Notes: generated by a model not told the origin, from the sequence alone. A stretch of 64,000 bases of DNA from Phaeobacter sp. A36a-5a (GCF_037911135.1 NZ_JBBLYU010000002.1:248001-312000); one strand, 5' to 3'. Positions 25,695 through 36,011 are shown, numbered from the stretch's first letter. Made by a program: numbers and translations.

Positions 25695-26471
25695 TCAGGC
25701 CCGGATTGCAAAGCGCGCTTCGAATTCGCCTTCCTGCGCTGGGGTGAGGCGGCTCAGCTCCGGTTCTCTGGCACCTTTCTGACGGGAGTCATTATAGGCG
25801 TTGAGCGTGCGCACAAACATCGGCGCATCCGGTATCGTGATGCTGGGCATGAAACGCGCAATCTTGTGATGGGCAAAATTCATGATGCTCTGCTTGCAAT
25901 TGCCGGCCACATACATGCCCATCGCCGCAACAAAATAGGGCCGGTACCCCTCTGCCGCATAGATCCCGTCCGACGCGAAGCGCGCGGTGAAGCCCTTGCA
26001 GAAATCAATCGCAACCGTCTGGTTCTGTGCGATCAGCCCCTGACACTGGCCAGCGGTCTGGCGCAGCCGCTCGACAAAATCCACCGAGACCGCATCATCA
26101 TCGTCATGACGGAATTGCAGGCAGGGCGCGCTCAGGTCATTGCGGGCGGTATTCAGAACCTCCTTCATGACCTGCCGGTGGTTGCCGGGGGGCAAGGCAC
26201 GGATCTGCACCTGCGGCATATCCGCCGTCAGATCGCGCAGCCGTGCCAGATGTGGCGCTGGCAGGCTCTCGCCAATCACAATCACCAGCGTGAAGTCCTG
26301 ATCGGTCTGGGTACGCAGACAGGGCAGGGCGACCCGTTCCAGCAGGTCAAACCGCTCCTTCAGCCGGGCCTCGGCATAGAGATAGGCGATCCGCTCATCA
26401 AGCGTGTCATGTTCAACCTGAAACCCACCAATGGCGGGATAGGAAAAACGGCATAGACCTATGACCTGCAT
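25695..26471 (-). CDS. Putative rhamnosyl transferase (Rhamno_transf family), second copy
   Basis: A 258-aa protein of the same family as 23966-24790: it shares the N-terminal IGLCRFSYP block, a DLLERVALPCLRTQTDQDFTL segment and an acidic HDDDDAVSVDF cluster. I chose the ATG at 26471, with GAGGGTCTACAGCG upstream; the frame extends further but the extension overlaps the rpsL promoter. It converges on the EamA gene and is divergent from the rpsL promoter. It is a diverged homologue, not a recent duplicate. Confidence 0.8.
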   Translation of the reverse strand: MQVIGLCRFSYPAIGGFQVEHDTLDERIAYLYAEARLKERFDLLERVALPCLRTQTDQDFTLVIVIGESLPAPHLARLRDLTADMPQVQIRALPPGNHRQVMKEVLNTARNDLSAPCLQFRHDDDDAVSVDFVERLRQTAGQCQGLIAQNQTVAIDFCKGFTARFASDGIYAAEGYRPYFVAAMGMYVAGNCKQSIMNFAHHKIARFMPSITIPDAPMFVRTLNAYNDSRQKGAREPELSRLTPAQEGEFEARFAIRA

Positions 26472-26627
26472 CGCTGTAGACCCTCGCGCCTGCGGCCTCT
26501 CATGCGGGTCCGCCTGTCGCGGCGCACTATGCACCGCGCAGGTTGTACGGGCAAGCTGTAGCCCACGGGCGCTGTCCGGCCGCCGGCGCGCGCGCACGCC
26601 GCGCCGATGCGGCTGGGGGAGCTGCTG

Positions 26628-26656
26628 TTGACATCCCCCGCGACTCCCCATATACG
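26628..26656 (+). promoter_or_regulatory. Strong str operon (rpsL) promoter
   Basis: A perfect -35 TTGACA (26628-26633), a 17-base C-rich spacer and TATACG (26651-26656). It stands 231 bases before rpsL. The same TATACG -10 with a 17-base spacer occurs before rpsJ and rplO. Confidence 0.75.
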
Positions 26657-26887
26657 CCCGCCTATCCGGCAACCGGGGGTCGCCCCAAAAGCCGATATCA
26701 AAATCTAAGTGGCTCAAGATCTCGTGCGCCTATTTGCGCGGATCCTCTGTAAACCCACCGCGTCGTTTACCTCGGAATGGAAACGATTGCGGTTTTTGCG
26801 CTTGCGGACGCGTAAGTGCGACGAATTTAGCCGTACGTTCAAGGACGTGCATGACACATGTGTTGTTGAGACGGGGAAAAAACCGGA
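26657..26887 (+). promoter_or_regulatory. Long rpsL leader
   Basis: About 220 bases of untranslated leader are implied by the promoter position. It contains a GTAAAC/GTTTAC stem (26749-26754 with 26765-26770) and GC-rich segments, but no coding frame I can support. Autogenous control by S7 in this operon is known in enterobacteria at a different site; here nothing is proven. Confidence 0.4.
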
Positions 26888-27259
26888 ATGCCAACGATCC
26901 AACAGCTGATCCGCAAGCCGCGGCAGCCGAAAGTAAAACGCTCTAAGTCCATGCACCTGGAACAGTGCCCGCAAAAACGCGGCGTCTGCACCCGTGTGTA
27001 TACCACCACACCGAAGAAACCGAACTCCGCTATGCGGAAAGTTGCGAAGGTCCGCCTGACCAACGGTTTCGAAGTGATCTCCTACATCCCCGGTGAAAGC
27101 CACAACCTTCAGGAACACTCCGTGGTTCTGATCCGTGGCGGCCGTGTAAAAGACCTTCCCGGTGTCCGTTACCACATCCTGCGTGGTGTTCTGGATACCC
27201 AGGGCGTCAAAGACCGTAAGCAACGCCGTTCGAAGTACGGCGCGAAGCGTCCTAAATAA
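26888..27259 (+). CDS. rpsL: 30S ribosomal protein S12
   Basis: A 123-aa decoding-centre protein. The [18 protein letters not shown] loop that carries the streptomycin-sensitivity lysine, and the second loop ([11 protein letters not shown]), are wild-type-like. It is the first gene of rpsL-rpsG-fusA-tuf, 16 bases before rpsG. Confidence 0.97.
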   Translation: MPTIQQLIRKPRQPKVKRSKSMHLEQCPQKRGVCTRVYTTTPKKPNSAMRKVAKVRLTNGFEVISYIPGESHNLQEHSVVLIRGGRVKDLPGVRYHILRGVLDTQGVKDRKQRRSKYGAKRPK

Positions 27260-27274
27260 GAAGGATATTGATAA

Positions 27275-27745
<471 letters not shown>

Positions 27746-27763
27746 GCTAGGGGACCTAGACCT

Positions 27764-29881
27764 ATGGCACGCGAATATCCGCTCAACCTGTACCGTAACT
27801 TCGGTATCATGGCGCACATCGACGCAGGTAAAACCACCTGCTCCGAGCGTATCCTGTATTACACCGGCAAATCCCACAACATTGGTGAGGTGCACGATGG
27901 TGCAGCCACCATGGACTGGATGGAGCAGGAGCAGGAACGCGGGATCACCATCACCTCGGCTGCGACCACCACCTTCTGGGAACGCACCGAAGATGGTCAG
28001 ACCGCTGACTCTCCGAAGCACCGCCTGAACATCATCGACACCCCCGGCCACGTTGACTTCACCATCGAAGTTGAGCGTTCGCTGGCGGTTCTCGACGGTG
28101 CTGTCTGTGTTCTGGACGCCAACGCCGGTGTTGAACCCCAGACCGAAACCGTGTGGCGTCAGGCTGACCGCTACAAGGTTCCGCGTATGGTGTTCGTCAA
28201 CAAGATGGACAAGATCGGCGCTGACTTCTTCAACTGCGTCAACATGATCGAAGACCGCACCGGCGCCCGCGCGGTTCCGGTTGGTATTCCGATCGGCGCA
28301 GAAACCGAGCTGGAAGGCCTGGTTGACCTCGTCAACATGGAAGAATGGCTGTGGCAGGGTGAAGACCTTGGCGCGTCGTGGATCAAAGCACCGATCCGTG
28401 ACAGCCTGAAAGACATGGCCGAAGAATGGCGCGGCAAGATGATCGAAGCGGCCGTCGAAATGGACGACGACGCGATGGAAGCCTATCTGGAAGGCGAAGA
28501 GCCCGACGTCCCGACCCTGCGCAAACTGCTGCGCAAGGGTACTCTGGCCCTGGCATTCGTTCCGGTTCTCGGCGGCTCCGCATTCAAGAACAAAGGCGTT
28601 CAGCCGCTGTTGAACGCTGTGATCGACTATCTGCCCAGCCCGCTGGACGTTGTTGATTACATGGGCTTCAAACCCGGTGACGAAACCGAAACCCGTGACA
28701 TCGCCCGCCGTGCGGACGACGACATGGCGTTCTCGGGTCTGGCGTTCAAAATCATGAACGACCCCTTCGTCGGCTCGTTGACTTTCACCCGGGTTTACTC
28801 CGGTACCTTGGCCAAGGGCGACACGCTCCTGAACTCCACCAAGGGCAAGAAAGAACGCGTCGGCCGGATGATGATGATGCACTCCAACGACCGTGAGGAA
28901 ATCACGGAAGCGTTTGCAGGCGACATCATCGCGCTGGCAGGTCTGAAAGACACCACAACCGGTGACACGCTCTGCGCGGTCAACGATCCGGTGGTTCTGG
29001 AAACCATGACCTTCCCCGATCCGGTGATCGAGATCGCGGTTGAGCCGAAAACCAAGGCCGACCAGGAGAAAATGTCCCAGGGTCTGCAGCGTCTGGCTGC
29101 CGAAGATCCGTCCTTCCGCGTGGAGACCGACATCGAGTCCGGTCAGACCATCATGAAGGGTATGGGCGAACTTCACCTGGACATCCTGGTTGACCGTCTG
29201 AAGCGTGAATTCAAGGTCGAAGCCAACATCGGTGCGCCGCAGGTTGCCTACCGCGAGACCATCGGTCACGAGGTCGAGCACACCTACACCCACAAGAAAC
29301 AGTCGGGTGGTTCGGGTCAGTTCGCCGAGGTGAAGATGATCATCTCGCCGACAGAGCCGGGCGAAGGCTACTCCTTCGAGAGCCGCATCGTTGGTGGTGC
29401 CGTTCCCAAGGAATACGTCCCCGGTGTTGAAAAAGGCATCCAGTCTGTCATGGATAGCGGCCCGCTGGCCGGCTTCCCCGTGATCGACTTCAAGGTTGCC
29501 CTGATCGACGGTAAGTTCCACGACGTTGACTCCAGCGTTCTGGCCTTCGAAATCGCTGCACGTATGTGTATGCGTGAAGGCATGCGCAAAGCTGGCGCCA
29601 AGATGCTGGAACCGATCATGAAGGTGGAAGTTATCACACCTGAGGACTACACCGGTGGCATCATCGGCGATTTGACCTCGCGTCGTGGTCAGGTGACCGG
29701 CCAGGAACCCCGCGGCAACGCAATTGCGATCGACGCATTTGTGCCGCTGGCGAACATGTTCGGCTACATCAACACCCTGCGTTCGATGAGCTCGGGCCGC
29801 GCCCAGTTCACCATGCAGTTCGATCATTACGATCCGGTTCCGCAGAACATCTCTGACGAGATCCAGGCAAAATTCGCTTAA
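27764..29881 (+). CDS. fusA: Elongation factor G
   Basis: A 705-aa translocase GTPase. The P-loop AHIDAGKT (residues 17-24), [10 protein letters not shown] and NKMDK motifs are visible, followed by domains II-V ending in the [16 protein letters not shown] tail. Full length, no interruption. It lies 66 bases before the second tuf. Confidence 0.98.
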   Translation: MAREYPLNLYRNFGIMAHIDAGKTTCSERILYYTGKSHNIGEVHDGAATMDWMEQEQERGITITSAATTTFWERTEDGQTADSPKHRLNIIDTPGHVDFTIEVERSLAVLDGAVCVLDANAGVEPQTETVWRQADRYKVPRMVFVNKMDKIGADFFNCVNMIEDRTGARAVPVGIPIGAETELEGLVDLVNMEEWLWQGEDLGASWIKAPIRDSLKDMAEEWRGKMIEAAVEMDDDAMEAYLEGEEPDVPTLRKLLRKGTLALAFVPVLGGSAFKNKGVQPLLNAVIDYLPSPLDVVDYMGFKPGDETETRDIARRADDDMAFSGLAFKIMNDPFVGSLTFTRVYSGTLAKGDTLLNSTKGKKERVGRMMMMHSNDREEITEAFAGDIIALAGLKDTTTGDTLCAVNDPVVLETMTFPDPVIEIAVEPKTKADQEKMSQGLQRLAAEDPSFRVETDIESGQTIMKGMGELHLDILVDRLKREFKVEANIGAPQVAYRETIGHEVEHTYTHKKQSGGSGQFAEVKMIISPTEPGEGYSFESRIVGGAVPKEYVPGVEKGIQSVMDSGPLAGFPVIDFKVALIDGKFHDVDSSVLAFEIAARMCMREGMRKAGAKMLEPIMKVEVITPEDYTGGIIGDLTSRRGQVTGQEPRGNAIAIDAFVPLANMFGYINTLRSMSSGRAQFTMQFDHYDPVPQNISDEIQAKFA

Positions 29882-29947
29882 GCGAACAGATATTGAGGGG
29901 TTCGCGCCACGGCGCGTGCCCTTCTCAACACGAAAAGGAGGCCTCTC

Positions 29948-31123
29948 ATGGCTAAGGAAAAGTTTGAACGTACAAAACCGCACGTCAACATCGGCACCAT
30001 CGGCCACGTTGACCACGGCAAGACCACGCTGACCGCAGCGATCACCAAGTATTTCGGTGACTTCAAAGCCTACGACCAGATCGACGGCGCACCTGAAGAG
30101 AAAGCCCGCGGCATCACCATCTCGACCGCGCACGTGGAATATGAGACCGAAGGCCGTCACTACGCCCACGTCGACTGCCCCGGCCACGCTGACTATGTGA
30201 AAAACATGATCACCGGTGCGGCGCAGATGGACGGCGCGATCCTGGTTGTGAACGCTGCTGACGGCCCGATGCCGCAGACCCGCGAGCACATCCTGCTGGG
30301 CCGCCAGGTTGGCATCCCGAAGATGGTCGTGTTCATGAACAAAGTGGACCAGGTCGACGACGAAGAGCTCCTGGAGCTGGTCGAAATGGAAATCCGCGAA
30401 CTGCTGTCTTCCTACGACTACCCGGGCGACGATATCCCGATCATCGCAGGGTCCGCTCTGGCGGCGATGGAAGGCCGTGACGACGCGATCGGCGCCGACA
30501 AGATCAAGGAACTGATGGCGGCTGTTGACGATTACATCGACACGCCTGAGCGCGCTGTTGACCAGCCGTTCCTGATGCCGATCGAAGACGTGTTCTCGAT
30601 TTCCGGCCGTGGCACCGTTGTGACCGGTCGTATTGAGCGCGGCGTGATCAACGTTGGCGACTCGATCGAGATCGTTGGTATCCGTGACACCTCCACCACC
30701 ACCTGTACCGGTGTGGAAATGTTCCGCAAGCTCTTGGACCGTGGTGAAGCAGGCGACAACATCGGCGCGCTGCTGCGTGGTGTTGACCGTGACGGCGTTG
30801 AGCGTGGTCAGGTTCTGTGTAAGCCGGGTTCCGTGAAGCCGCACACCAAGTTCGAAGCTGAGGCCTATATCCTCACCAAGGAAGAAGGCGGTCGTCACAC
30901 CCCGTTCTTCGCGAACTACCGTCCGCAGTTCTACTTCCGGACCACCGACGTGACCGGCACCGTGACCCTGCCCGAGGGTACCGAGATGGTTATGCCCGGC
31001 GACAACCTGAAGTTCGACGTTGAACTGATCGCGCCGATCGCGATGGAGCAGGGCCTGCGCTTCGCGATCCGCGAAGGTGGCCGCACCGTCGGCGCCGGCG
31101 TTGTGTCGAAAATCACCGACTAA
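29948..31123 (+). CDS. tuf: Elongation factor Tu (second copy, str operon)
   Basis: A 391-aa protein identical to the product of 75-1250. This copy is in the canonical place behind fusA and has a stronger ribosome site (AAAAGGAGGCCTCTC) than the first copy. The upstream sequences of the two copies differ completely up to the ATG, so they are under separate transcriptional control while their coding sequences stay identical. Confidence 0.98.
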   Translation: MAKEKFERTKPHVNIGTIGHVDHGKTTLTAAITKYFGDFKAYDQIDGAPEEKARGITISTAHVEYETEGRHYAHVDCPGHADYVKNMITGAAQMDGAILVVNAADGPMPQTREHILLGRQVGIPKMVVFMNKVDQVDDEELLELVEMEIRELLSSYDYPGDDIPIIAGSALAAMEGRDDAIGADKIKELMAAVDDYIDTPERAVDQPFLMPIEDVFSISGRGTVVTGRIERGVINVGDSIEIVGIRDTSTTTCTGVEMFRKLLDRGEAGDNIGALLRGVDRDGVERGQVLCKPGSVKPHTKFEAEAYILTKEEGGRHTPFFANYRPQFYFRTTDVTGTVTLPEGTEMVMPGDNLKFDVELIAPIAMEQGLRFAIREGGRTVGAGVVSKITD

Positions 31124-31178
31124 GGTCGAGTTTCCAACGGAAACTCTGGCCTGTGGTGAGTGGTGACAGGTGGTTTTC
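29948..31178 (+). repeat. Direct repeat copy 2 (tuf plus downstream 55 bases)
   Basis: Pairs with 75-1305 in the same orientation about 29.9 kb away. Between the end of identity and the identical terminator, about 35 bases differ; in this copy GGTGGTTTTC pairs with GAAAATCACC around GCTA as a continuous 10-bp stem with one G-T pair. Confidence 0.9.
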
Positions 31179-31217
31179 GCTAGAAAATCACCGAGCGCCA
31201 CTCAGGTGAGAAAATAG

Positions 31218-31248
31218 AAAGGCCGCTCCAACCGGGGCGGCCTTTTTC
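31218..31248 (+). terminator. Terminator after the second tuf
   Basis: The same 9-bp GC-rich hairpin plus TTTTT as at 1347-1378. It ends the str operon. The 160 bases that follow, up to the next gene, show no other feature. Confidence 0.87.
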
Positions 31249-31410
31249 TATGTGGCGCGAGGCTCTTCGGGAGTCGGTAGCCCTGATGCTGCGCCTTGAA
31301 TTGCGCACGCATAGGTGGCTAAGAGGGTGTCAAAATCACGCCATAATAGTTTCACATTCCAAGCGGTTTCCTCCGCCAAGAAAGGGGAAAGCTTTTAGGG
31401 AGTTCTTTGA

Positions 31411-32604
31411 ATGGGACGTTTAATTTATTTGTTTCTGATCGCCCCTTGGTGGGTATACGCAGCTGCTGCCGCAGGTTTCTTGTATTTGAGTGAGCAAGTT
31501 TATCAGAACGAGTTGAAAGAACAGGCCGATGCCACAGCTGCGTTGGCCCAGCCGATTCCGGGCCGGGTGGATTTGTCTGCTTTTGACAGGCAGAGCGATG
31601 TCGGTCTGGCGGACGAGGTTCACATTGGTGGGTGGATCAATACGAATTTCAATTATCATCTTCGCAAGACCAAGAAAGGCAGCGTCCGCACAGAAGGGTA
31701 TATGTATGTGCTGCAAGGCGCCGCTGACACTTCGAGCACTAAACAGGTCCGTGCCATTATTTTGATGTCGGAGCGTGAGAAAGCTGATTTCATCAGCCGA
31801 ATCTCCGAGTTTCAGGTCCCTGGTAAGCTGGACGAGACTGGGCATTCGTACTTTGCGTTCAATGGTGTGAGCACCAATGCAGGATCTTTTTCAGACCTTG
31901 TTAACGATGCCTTCAAAGAACAGGGGCTGACGAAGGGCCCGGACTTCATAGTCGTCGAGCCTTTTTGGGAAGGCCGGGAAAAGGGATTGACCTATGCGGG
32001 CGATCCTCAAAGGTTGCGCGGGAAGTTGTGGAAGCTTTCCGGCGTTCTGCTTGTACTGGCAGCGATCAAATTCGGATTGGCTCGCCGTAGCAAGCAGCGG
32101 CAGAGCGAACGGGACGCTGCCAGTGTCGAACGGGCAATCTTCGCCAGTTCTCCCATCGCCAGTGCTGGCGAGAAAGGTGCCCGGTTTGGCAGGCCGGACC
32201 CTGGAGTGTCTCAGCCGAAAACGCTGCGCCAGACTGCAGCAAGAGTGCAGAAAACGTTACCTGAGCGGTCCAGTCCTGAACTGCAGTCCGAGGAAGAAGG
32301 GGAGGCCCATGGATTGGCAAAAGCAGGGTTTATGCAGCGATTTACCCAGGCGTCCAGAAAATCCCAGATGATCCTCTTGGGGATGGTTTTTATTCTTCCG
32401 TTTTGCGTAATGAAACCCGCCTTTGGAGGGATGGTTCTGCCTATCGCGTTTATGGTCTACATCTACTGGTCAATTGGCGCGAAGGCTGCGTCATCTGTAC
32501 GGGAGGCGTTGGAGGAGGTTGGCCTTCTCAAACCCAGAATCTCCCGCTTAGCAAAGCAGGACCCTTTCAGCCGACTGGAAGCCCAAGCAAGGAATTTCCG
32601 ATAG
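31411..32604 (+). CDS. Membrane protein of unknown function
   Basis: A 397-aa protein I do not recognise. Hydrophobic segments occur near residues 5-27, 205-222 and 318-355 (probably two helices), leaving a domain of about 180 residues between the first two and a charged, low-complexity linker (about 225-310) before the last pair. AGGGAGTTCTTTGA precedes the ATG. Codon use is less GC-biased than in the flanking ribosomal genes. It is cargo between tuf and rpsJ, with no partner gene beside it. Confidence 0.75.
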   Translation: MGRLIYLFLIAPWWVYAAAAAGFLYLSEQVYQNELKEQADATAALAQPIPGRVDLSAFDRQSDVGLADEVHIGGWINTNFNYHLRKTKKGSVRTEGYMYVLQGAADTSSTKQVRAIILMSEREKADFISRISEFQVPGKLDETGHSYFAFNGVSTNAGSFSDLVNDAFKEQGLTKGPDFIVVEPFWEGREKGLTYAGDPQRLRGKLWKLSGVLLVLAAIKFGLARRSKQRQSERDAASVERAIFASSPIASAGEKGARFGRPDPGVSQPKTLRQTAARVQKTLPERSSPELQSEEEGEAHGLAKAGFMQRFTQASRKSQMILLGMVFILPFCVMKPAFGGMVLPIAFMVYIYWSIGAKAASSVREALEEVGLLKPRISRLAKQDPFSRLEAQARNFR

Positions 32605-32609
32605 CGCAA

Positions 32610-32629
32610 GTCAGGGCGGTTGGCCTGAC
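32610..32629 (+). terminator. Possible hairpin after the unknown membrane protein gene
   Basis: GTCAGG pairs with CCTGAC across eight bases, but no T-tract follows. Confidence 0.3.
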
Positions 32630-32712
32630 TGCCCTAACTATCTGGACAAGATGATAATCAAACCCCAAACCCGTCGCCCGTCCCAAACGCAAACGTATCG
32701 GTGCGGAACCCC

Positions 32713-32741
32713 TTGCCACACACGGCTATCAGGCGTATACG
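32713..32741 (+). promoter_or_regulatory. Candidate S10 operon promoter
   Basis: TTGCCA (32713-32718), 17 bases, TATACG (32736-32741), about 120 bases before rpsJ. It is the same architecture as the rpsL and rplO promoters. Confidence 0.65.
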
Positions 32742-32748
32742 GCGCCAT

Positions 32749-32788
32749 CCCGCACTGCGGGGCAAAGGCGGGGTGATTCCCGCCTTTT
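32749..32788 (+). promoter_or_regulatory. Tandem hairpins in the S10 leader, attenuator candidate
   Basis: A 5-bp hairpin CCCGC/GCGGG (32749-32761) at the predicted transcript start is followed by AAAGGCGGG pairing with CCCGCCTTT (32764-32772 with 32779-32787) and a TTTT edge. The second looks like an intrinsic terminator placed between promoter and first gene, as expected for leader attenuation. In E. coli L4 controls the S10 leader; no homology to that leader is claimed. Confidence 0.5.
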
Positions 32789-32859
32789 GGGTTCGATGAG
32801 GGTGCGCGGTGGTCGCTTGCCCTCCTCTCAACCCCAACGCCTGAAAAAAAGGCATGACT

Positions 32860-33174
32860 ATGCAAAGCCAAAATATCCGTATCCGGCTGAAGGCATTCGA
32901 CTTCCGCGTACTGGACGCCAGCACGCAGGAAATCGTGAACACTGCCAAGCGGACCGGCGCGCAGGTGCGCGGCCCGATCCCCCTGCCGAACAAGATTGAG
33001 AAATTCACCGTTCTGCGTGGCCCGCACGTTGACAAGAAATCTCGTGACCAGTTCGAGATCCGCACCCACAAGCGGCTCCTGGACATCGTTGATCCGACCC
33101 CCCAGACCGTGGACGCGCTGATGAAGCTCGACCTCGCCGCTGGTGTGGACGTCGAAATCAAGCTGCAATCCTAA
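32860..33174 (+). CDS. rpsJ: 30S ribosomal protein S10
   Basis: A 104-aa head protein, also NusE in antitermination. I start at ATG 32860 ([14 protein letters not shown]) because AAAAAAAGG is correctly spaced from it but too close to the ATG at 32854, and the family begins here. It is first in the segment rpsJ-rplC-rplD-rplW. Confidence 0.95.
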   Translation: MQSQNIRIRLKAFDFRVLDASTQEIVNTAKRTGAQVRGPIPLPNKIEKFTVLRGPHVDKKSRDQFEIRTHKRLLDIVDPTPQTVDALMKLDLAAGVDVEIKLQS

Positions 33175-33191
33175 GATCGGAGGGTAAACAT

Positions 33192-33905
33192 ATGCGCTCT
33201 GGTATTATCGCAAAGAAAGTCGGCATGACCCGGCTGTTCCTCGAAGACGGCAAGCAGGTTCCTGTGACCGTTCTTCAGCTGGACGGCCTGCAAGTGACCG
33301 CACAGCGCACCGAGGAAAAAGACGGCTACACCGCCGTTCAGCTCGGCGCAGGTTCGGCCAAGGTCAAGCGCGTCTCCAAAGCCATGCGCGGCCACTTCGC
33401 AGCAGCGAAGGTTGAGCCCAAGCGCAAGCTGGTTGAGTTCCGCGTGCCTGCGGACGCCCTGATCGAAGTGGGCGCGGAAATCTCCGCCGAGCACTTCCTC
33501 GAAGGTCAGAAGGTAGACGTGACCGGCACCTCCATCGGTAAAGGTTTTGCCGGTGCGATGAAGCGTTGGAACTTCGGTGGTCTGCGCGCCTCGCACGGTG
33601 TGTCGATCTCCCACCGTTCCCACGGTTCGACCGGTCAGTGTCAGGATCCCGGCAAGGTTTTCAAAGGCAAGAAAATGGCCGGCCACATGGGTGCTGCCCG
33701 CGTGACCACTCAGAACCTTGAAGTCGTCAAGACCGACGCCGATCGTGGCCTGATCATGATCAAAGGCGCCGTTCCCGGCTCCAAAGGTGGCTGGGTCACC
33801 GTCAAAGACGCCGTGAAAAAGAAAGCCCCCGAAGGTCTGCCTTTCCCGGCAGCTCTGAAGTCGGCTGCAGCGGAAGAAGTCTCCGCGGAAGGTGGTGAAG
33901 CATGA
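33192..33905 (+). CDS. rplC: 50S ribosomal protein L3
   Basis: A 237-aa protein near the peptidyl-transferase centre. The [13 protein letters not shown] start and the long internal loop ([21 protein letters not shown]) are characteristic. GGAGGGTAAACAT precedes the ATG. Its C-terminus carries an acidic Ala/Glu tail. The stop overlaps rplD in ATGA. Confidence 0.97.
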   Translation: MRSGIIAKKVGMTRLFLEDGKQVPVTVLQLDGLQVTAQRTEEKDGYTAVQLGAGSAKVKRVSKAMRGHFAAAKVEPKRKLVEFRVPADALIEVGAEISAEHFLEGQKVDVTGTSIGKGFAGAMKRWNFGGLRASHGVSISHRSHGSTGQCQDPGKVFKGKKMAGHMGAARVTTQNLEVVKTDADRGLIMIKGAVPGSKGGWVTVKDAVKKKAPEGLPFPAALKSAAAEEVSAEGGEA

Positions 33906-34519
33906 AACTTGATGTGATCAAACTGGACGGCGGCAAAGCCGGCGACATCGAGCTGGATGCAGAGCTGTTCGGCCTGGAGCCGCGCACCGACATCCTGCAC
34001 CGTGTGGTGCGCTGGCAGCGTAACAACGCGCAGGCCGGTACCCACAAGGTCAAGACGCGGTCCGAGACCTCCTACTCGACCAAGAAGATCTATCGCCAGA
34101 AGGGCACCGGCGGCGCACGCCACGGTGACCGTAATGCGCCGATCTTCCGCAAGGGTGGTGTCTACAAGGGTCCGACCCCGCGTTCGCACGGCCACGAGCT
34201 GACCAAGAAATTCCGCAAGCTGGGTCTGCGCCACGCGCTGTCCGCCAAGGCAAAAGCGGGTGAACTGGTCGTTATCGAAAACGCCGATTCCGAAGGCAAG
34301 ACCGCCGCTCTGGCCAAACAGGTCAAGGACCTGGGCTGGAAGCGCGCGCTGGTCATCGATGGTGCATCCGTGAACGAGGGCTTCGCCCGCGCCGCGCGCA
34401 ACATCGAAGGTCTGGATATCCTGCCGACAATGGGCGCAAACGTCTATGACATCCTGAAGCGTGACACCCTGGTGCTCACCAAAGCAGGTGTCGAAGCACT
34501 GGAGGCTCGCCTGAAATGA
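33902..34519 (+). CDS. rplD: 50S ribosomal protein L4
   Basis: A 205-aa exit-tunnel protein with the basic tunnel loop ([21 protein letters not shown]). In E. coli it is the autogenous regulator of the S10 operon. Both ends overlap neighbours by four bases (ATGA), giving tight coupling rplC-rplD-rplW. Confidence 0.97.
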   Translation: MKLDVIKLDGGKAGDIELDAELFGLEPRTDILHRVVRWQRNNAQAGTHKVKTRSETSYSTKKIYRQKGTGGARHGDRNAPIFRKGGVYKGPTPRSHGHELTKKFRKLGLRHALSAKAKAGELVVIENADSEGKTAALAKQVKDLGWKRALVIDGASVNEGFARAARNIEGLDILPTMGANVYDILKRDTLVLTKAGVEALEARLK

Positions 34520-34812
34520 GCGCGAAGGCAGAACACTACGACGTGATCCGCAAGCCGATCATCACCGAAAAAGCAACCATGGCATCCGAAACCGGTGCGG
34601 TAGTCTTTGAAGTGGCGATCGACTCCAACAAACCCCAGATCAAAGAAGCCGTTGAGGCGCTCTTTGGTGTGAAGGTCAAAGCGGTCAACACCACCATCAC
34701 CAAGGGTAAGGTCAAGCGTTTCCGCGGCCAGCTGGGCAAGCGTAAAGACGTGAAAAAAGCCTACGTCACCCTGGAAGAAGGCAACACCATCGACGTGTCC
34801 ACCGGACTCTGA
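34516..34812 (+). CDS. rplW: 50S ribosomal protein L23
   Basis: A 98-aa protein at the exit port, docking site of trigger factor and SRP. The [14 protein letters not shown] start and [10 protein letters not shown] block are typical. It is the last gene of this segment; rplB, normally next, lies 1.3 kb away behind a terminator and a cargo gene. Confidence 0.97.
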   Translation: MSAKAEHYDVIRKPIITEKATMASETGAVVFEVAIDSNKPQIKEAVEALFGVKVKAVNTTITKGKVKRFRGQLGKRKDVKKAYVTLEEGNTIDVSTGL

Positions 34813-34835
34813 GATCTGTTTGTCTGAGACTTAAG

Positions 34836-34866
34836 AAGGCCCCTGCGAAAGCGGGGGCCTTTTTCG
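34836..34866 (+). terminator. Terminator after rplW
   Basis: AAGGCCCC plus GC pair with GC plus GGGGCCTT around GAAA, followed by TTTTT. It ends the first S10 segment and isolates it from rplB. Confidence 0.88.
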
Positions 34867-34989
34867 TTGGGGGGCGAAAAGAGTAGATGCAACCAAGTCC
34901 TCTAGTGACTATGGTGTTCAATTATGGATGGATTTCGAGTTCATTGTTTGCGGTTTAGAGTGTTCCAGCGAAAAGAGTTGTGAGGATAG

Positions 34990-35847
34990 ATGTCTTTGAC
35001 TATTGCGGATATTGGCACCCTGGTCGCGGCAGTTGCCGCAGTTTTGTCGTTGGTCTGGGCCATCGTTCTGTGGAAGCGCCAAAAAGTCCATGAGGAGCTC
35101 CAGGAGTTTAGAAAGGACCTTTCGGACTTCAGGGGTGCCTTAGCTCTATTTTGTGACTATGTGGGCGATACATCCGCAATCGAAGCGGGGAATCTGTCGG
35201 CTTTCCGCCTGCTCGAGATGGCACATACTCGTGAGCCTATAGATCTGAAGTCATTTCTTAGACGGTGTGACAAAACCGAAGTAATTATGGGTTCAATCAT
35301 ATTTGGCCATCAGAAATCAGGACTCTGCCAGGAAAAGAAAACCACTTTGGCTGGAATTCAAATGTCAGCAGGCAAGCATAACGAGGCATTCCCAATAACG
35401 GCTTTGTTGCTCGGAACTGTATCTGCTTTTTTGGGGCGCACCATTGATATCAACGTACCGTTGAGAGTTTTCGACGAAAGTAAGGAAGCTTTTGAGAAGC
35501 TCTTGGAGCAGATTGAGGACGATTTGGACGAGGGAATGCTGTTTTCTGTGCTGTCGGATTATTTTACTCAGCTCGGAGGTCACGGCTCGCCACAGAACGC
35601 GAGATCCATCCTACTTGTTAGGCAGCTCGTTGAGTTAATCATTTCAAATTACCTTACACGCACTGATCGCCAATTGTTGCAGGCGTCTCGGCACGAAAAG
35701 CGCTTTCGATCCAAAGGCCTTGAACTGACGTCAACATACAATGGTGATATCACAAAACTCTCAGAGGCTTACGAGAAGATGTTAGTCAATAGTGACTGGA
35801 CGGCATTGGTTGAACAGCGGACCAAACTAAACGAAGTGTACTCATAA
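34990..35847 (+). CDS. Unrecognised protein with one N-terminal membrane helix
   Basis: A 285-aa protein. Residues 4-28 form one hydrophobic helix ending in WKRQK; the rest is soluble and mostly helical with charged segments (EELQEFRKDLSDF, EAFEKLLEQIEDDLDEG), so a cytoplasmic domain anchored by its N-terminus is likely. AT-ending codons are far commoner than in the ribosomal genes on either side, a sign of later acquisition. I cannot match it to a family. It sits alone between rplW and rplB. Confidence 0.7.
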   Translation: MSLTIADIGTLVAAVAAVLSLVWAIVLWKRQKVHEELQEFRKDLSDFRGALALFCDYVGDTSAIEAGNLSAFRLLEMAHTREPIDLKSFLRRCDKTEVIMGSIIFGHQKSGLCQEKKTTLAGIQMSAGKHNEAFPITALLLGTVSAFLGRTIDINVPLRVFDESKEAFEKLLEQIEDDLDEGMLFSVLSDYFTQLGGHGSPQNARSILLVRQLVELIISNYLTRTDRQLLQASRHEKRFRSKGLELTSTYNGDITKLSEAYEKMLVNSDWTALVEQRTKLNEVYS

Positions 35848-35930
35848 TGCAAATACTATTGCTTAAAACACATGATGGGTAGCTGAACTCCCCCATTGCC
35901 ACCCCTCCCATCCTCTGCTAAGCCGCACCA

Positions 35931-35978
35931 ATCCTGACGACCCCGGATTCGCTCCGGGGTTATTACGTTTGTCAGGAT
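35931..35978 (+). terminator. Nested hairpin between the cargo gene and rplB
   Basis: An outer stem ATCCTGAC/GTCAGGAT (35931-35938 with 35971-35978) encloses an inner stem ACCCCGG/CCGGGGT (35940-35946 with 35954-35960), followed inside by TTATTA. It may terminate the cargo gene or form part of the rplB upstream region. Confidence 0.5.
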
Positions 35979-36005
35979 GTTCGAACCTGGGGACCTTCGG
36001 GGCCC

Positions 36006-36011
36006 TATAAT
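36006..36011 (+). promoter_or_regulatory. Perfect -10 element upstream of rplB
   Basis: TATAAT stands 114 bases before rplB. No good -35 lies at 16-18 bases; TTCGAA is 20 bases upstream. The position behind a terminator and before the detached rplB segment supports a promoter. Confidence 0.4.
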
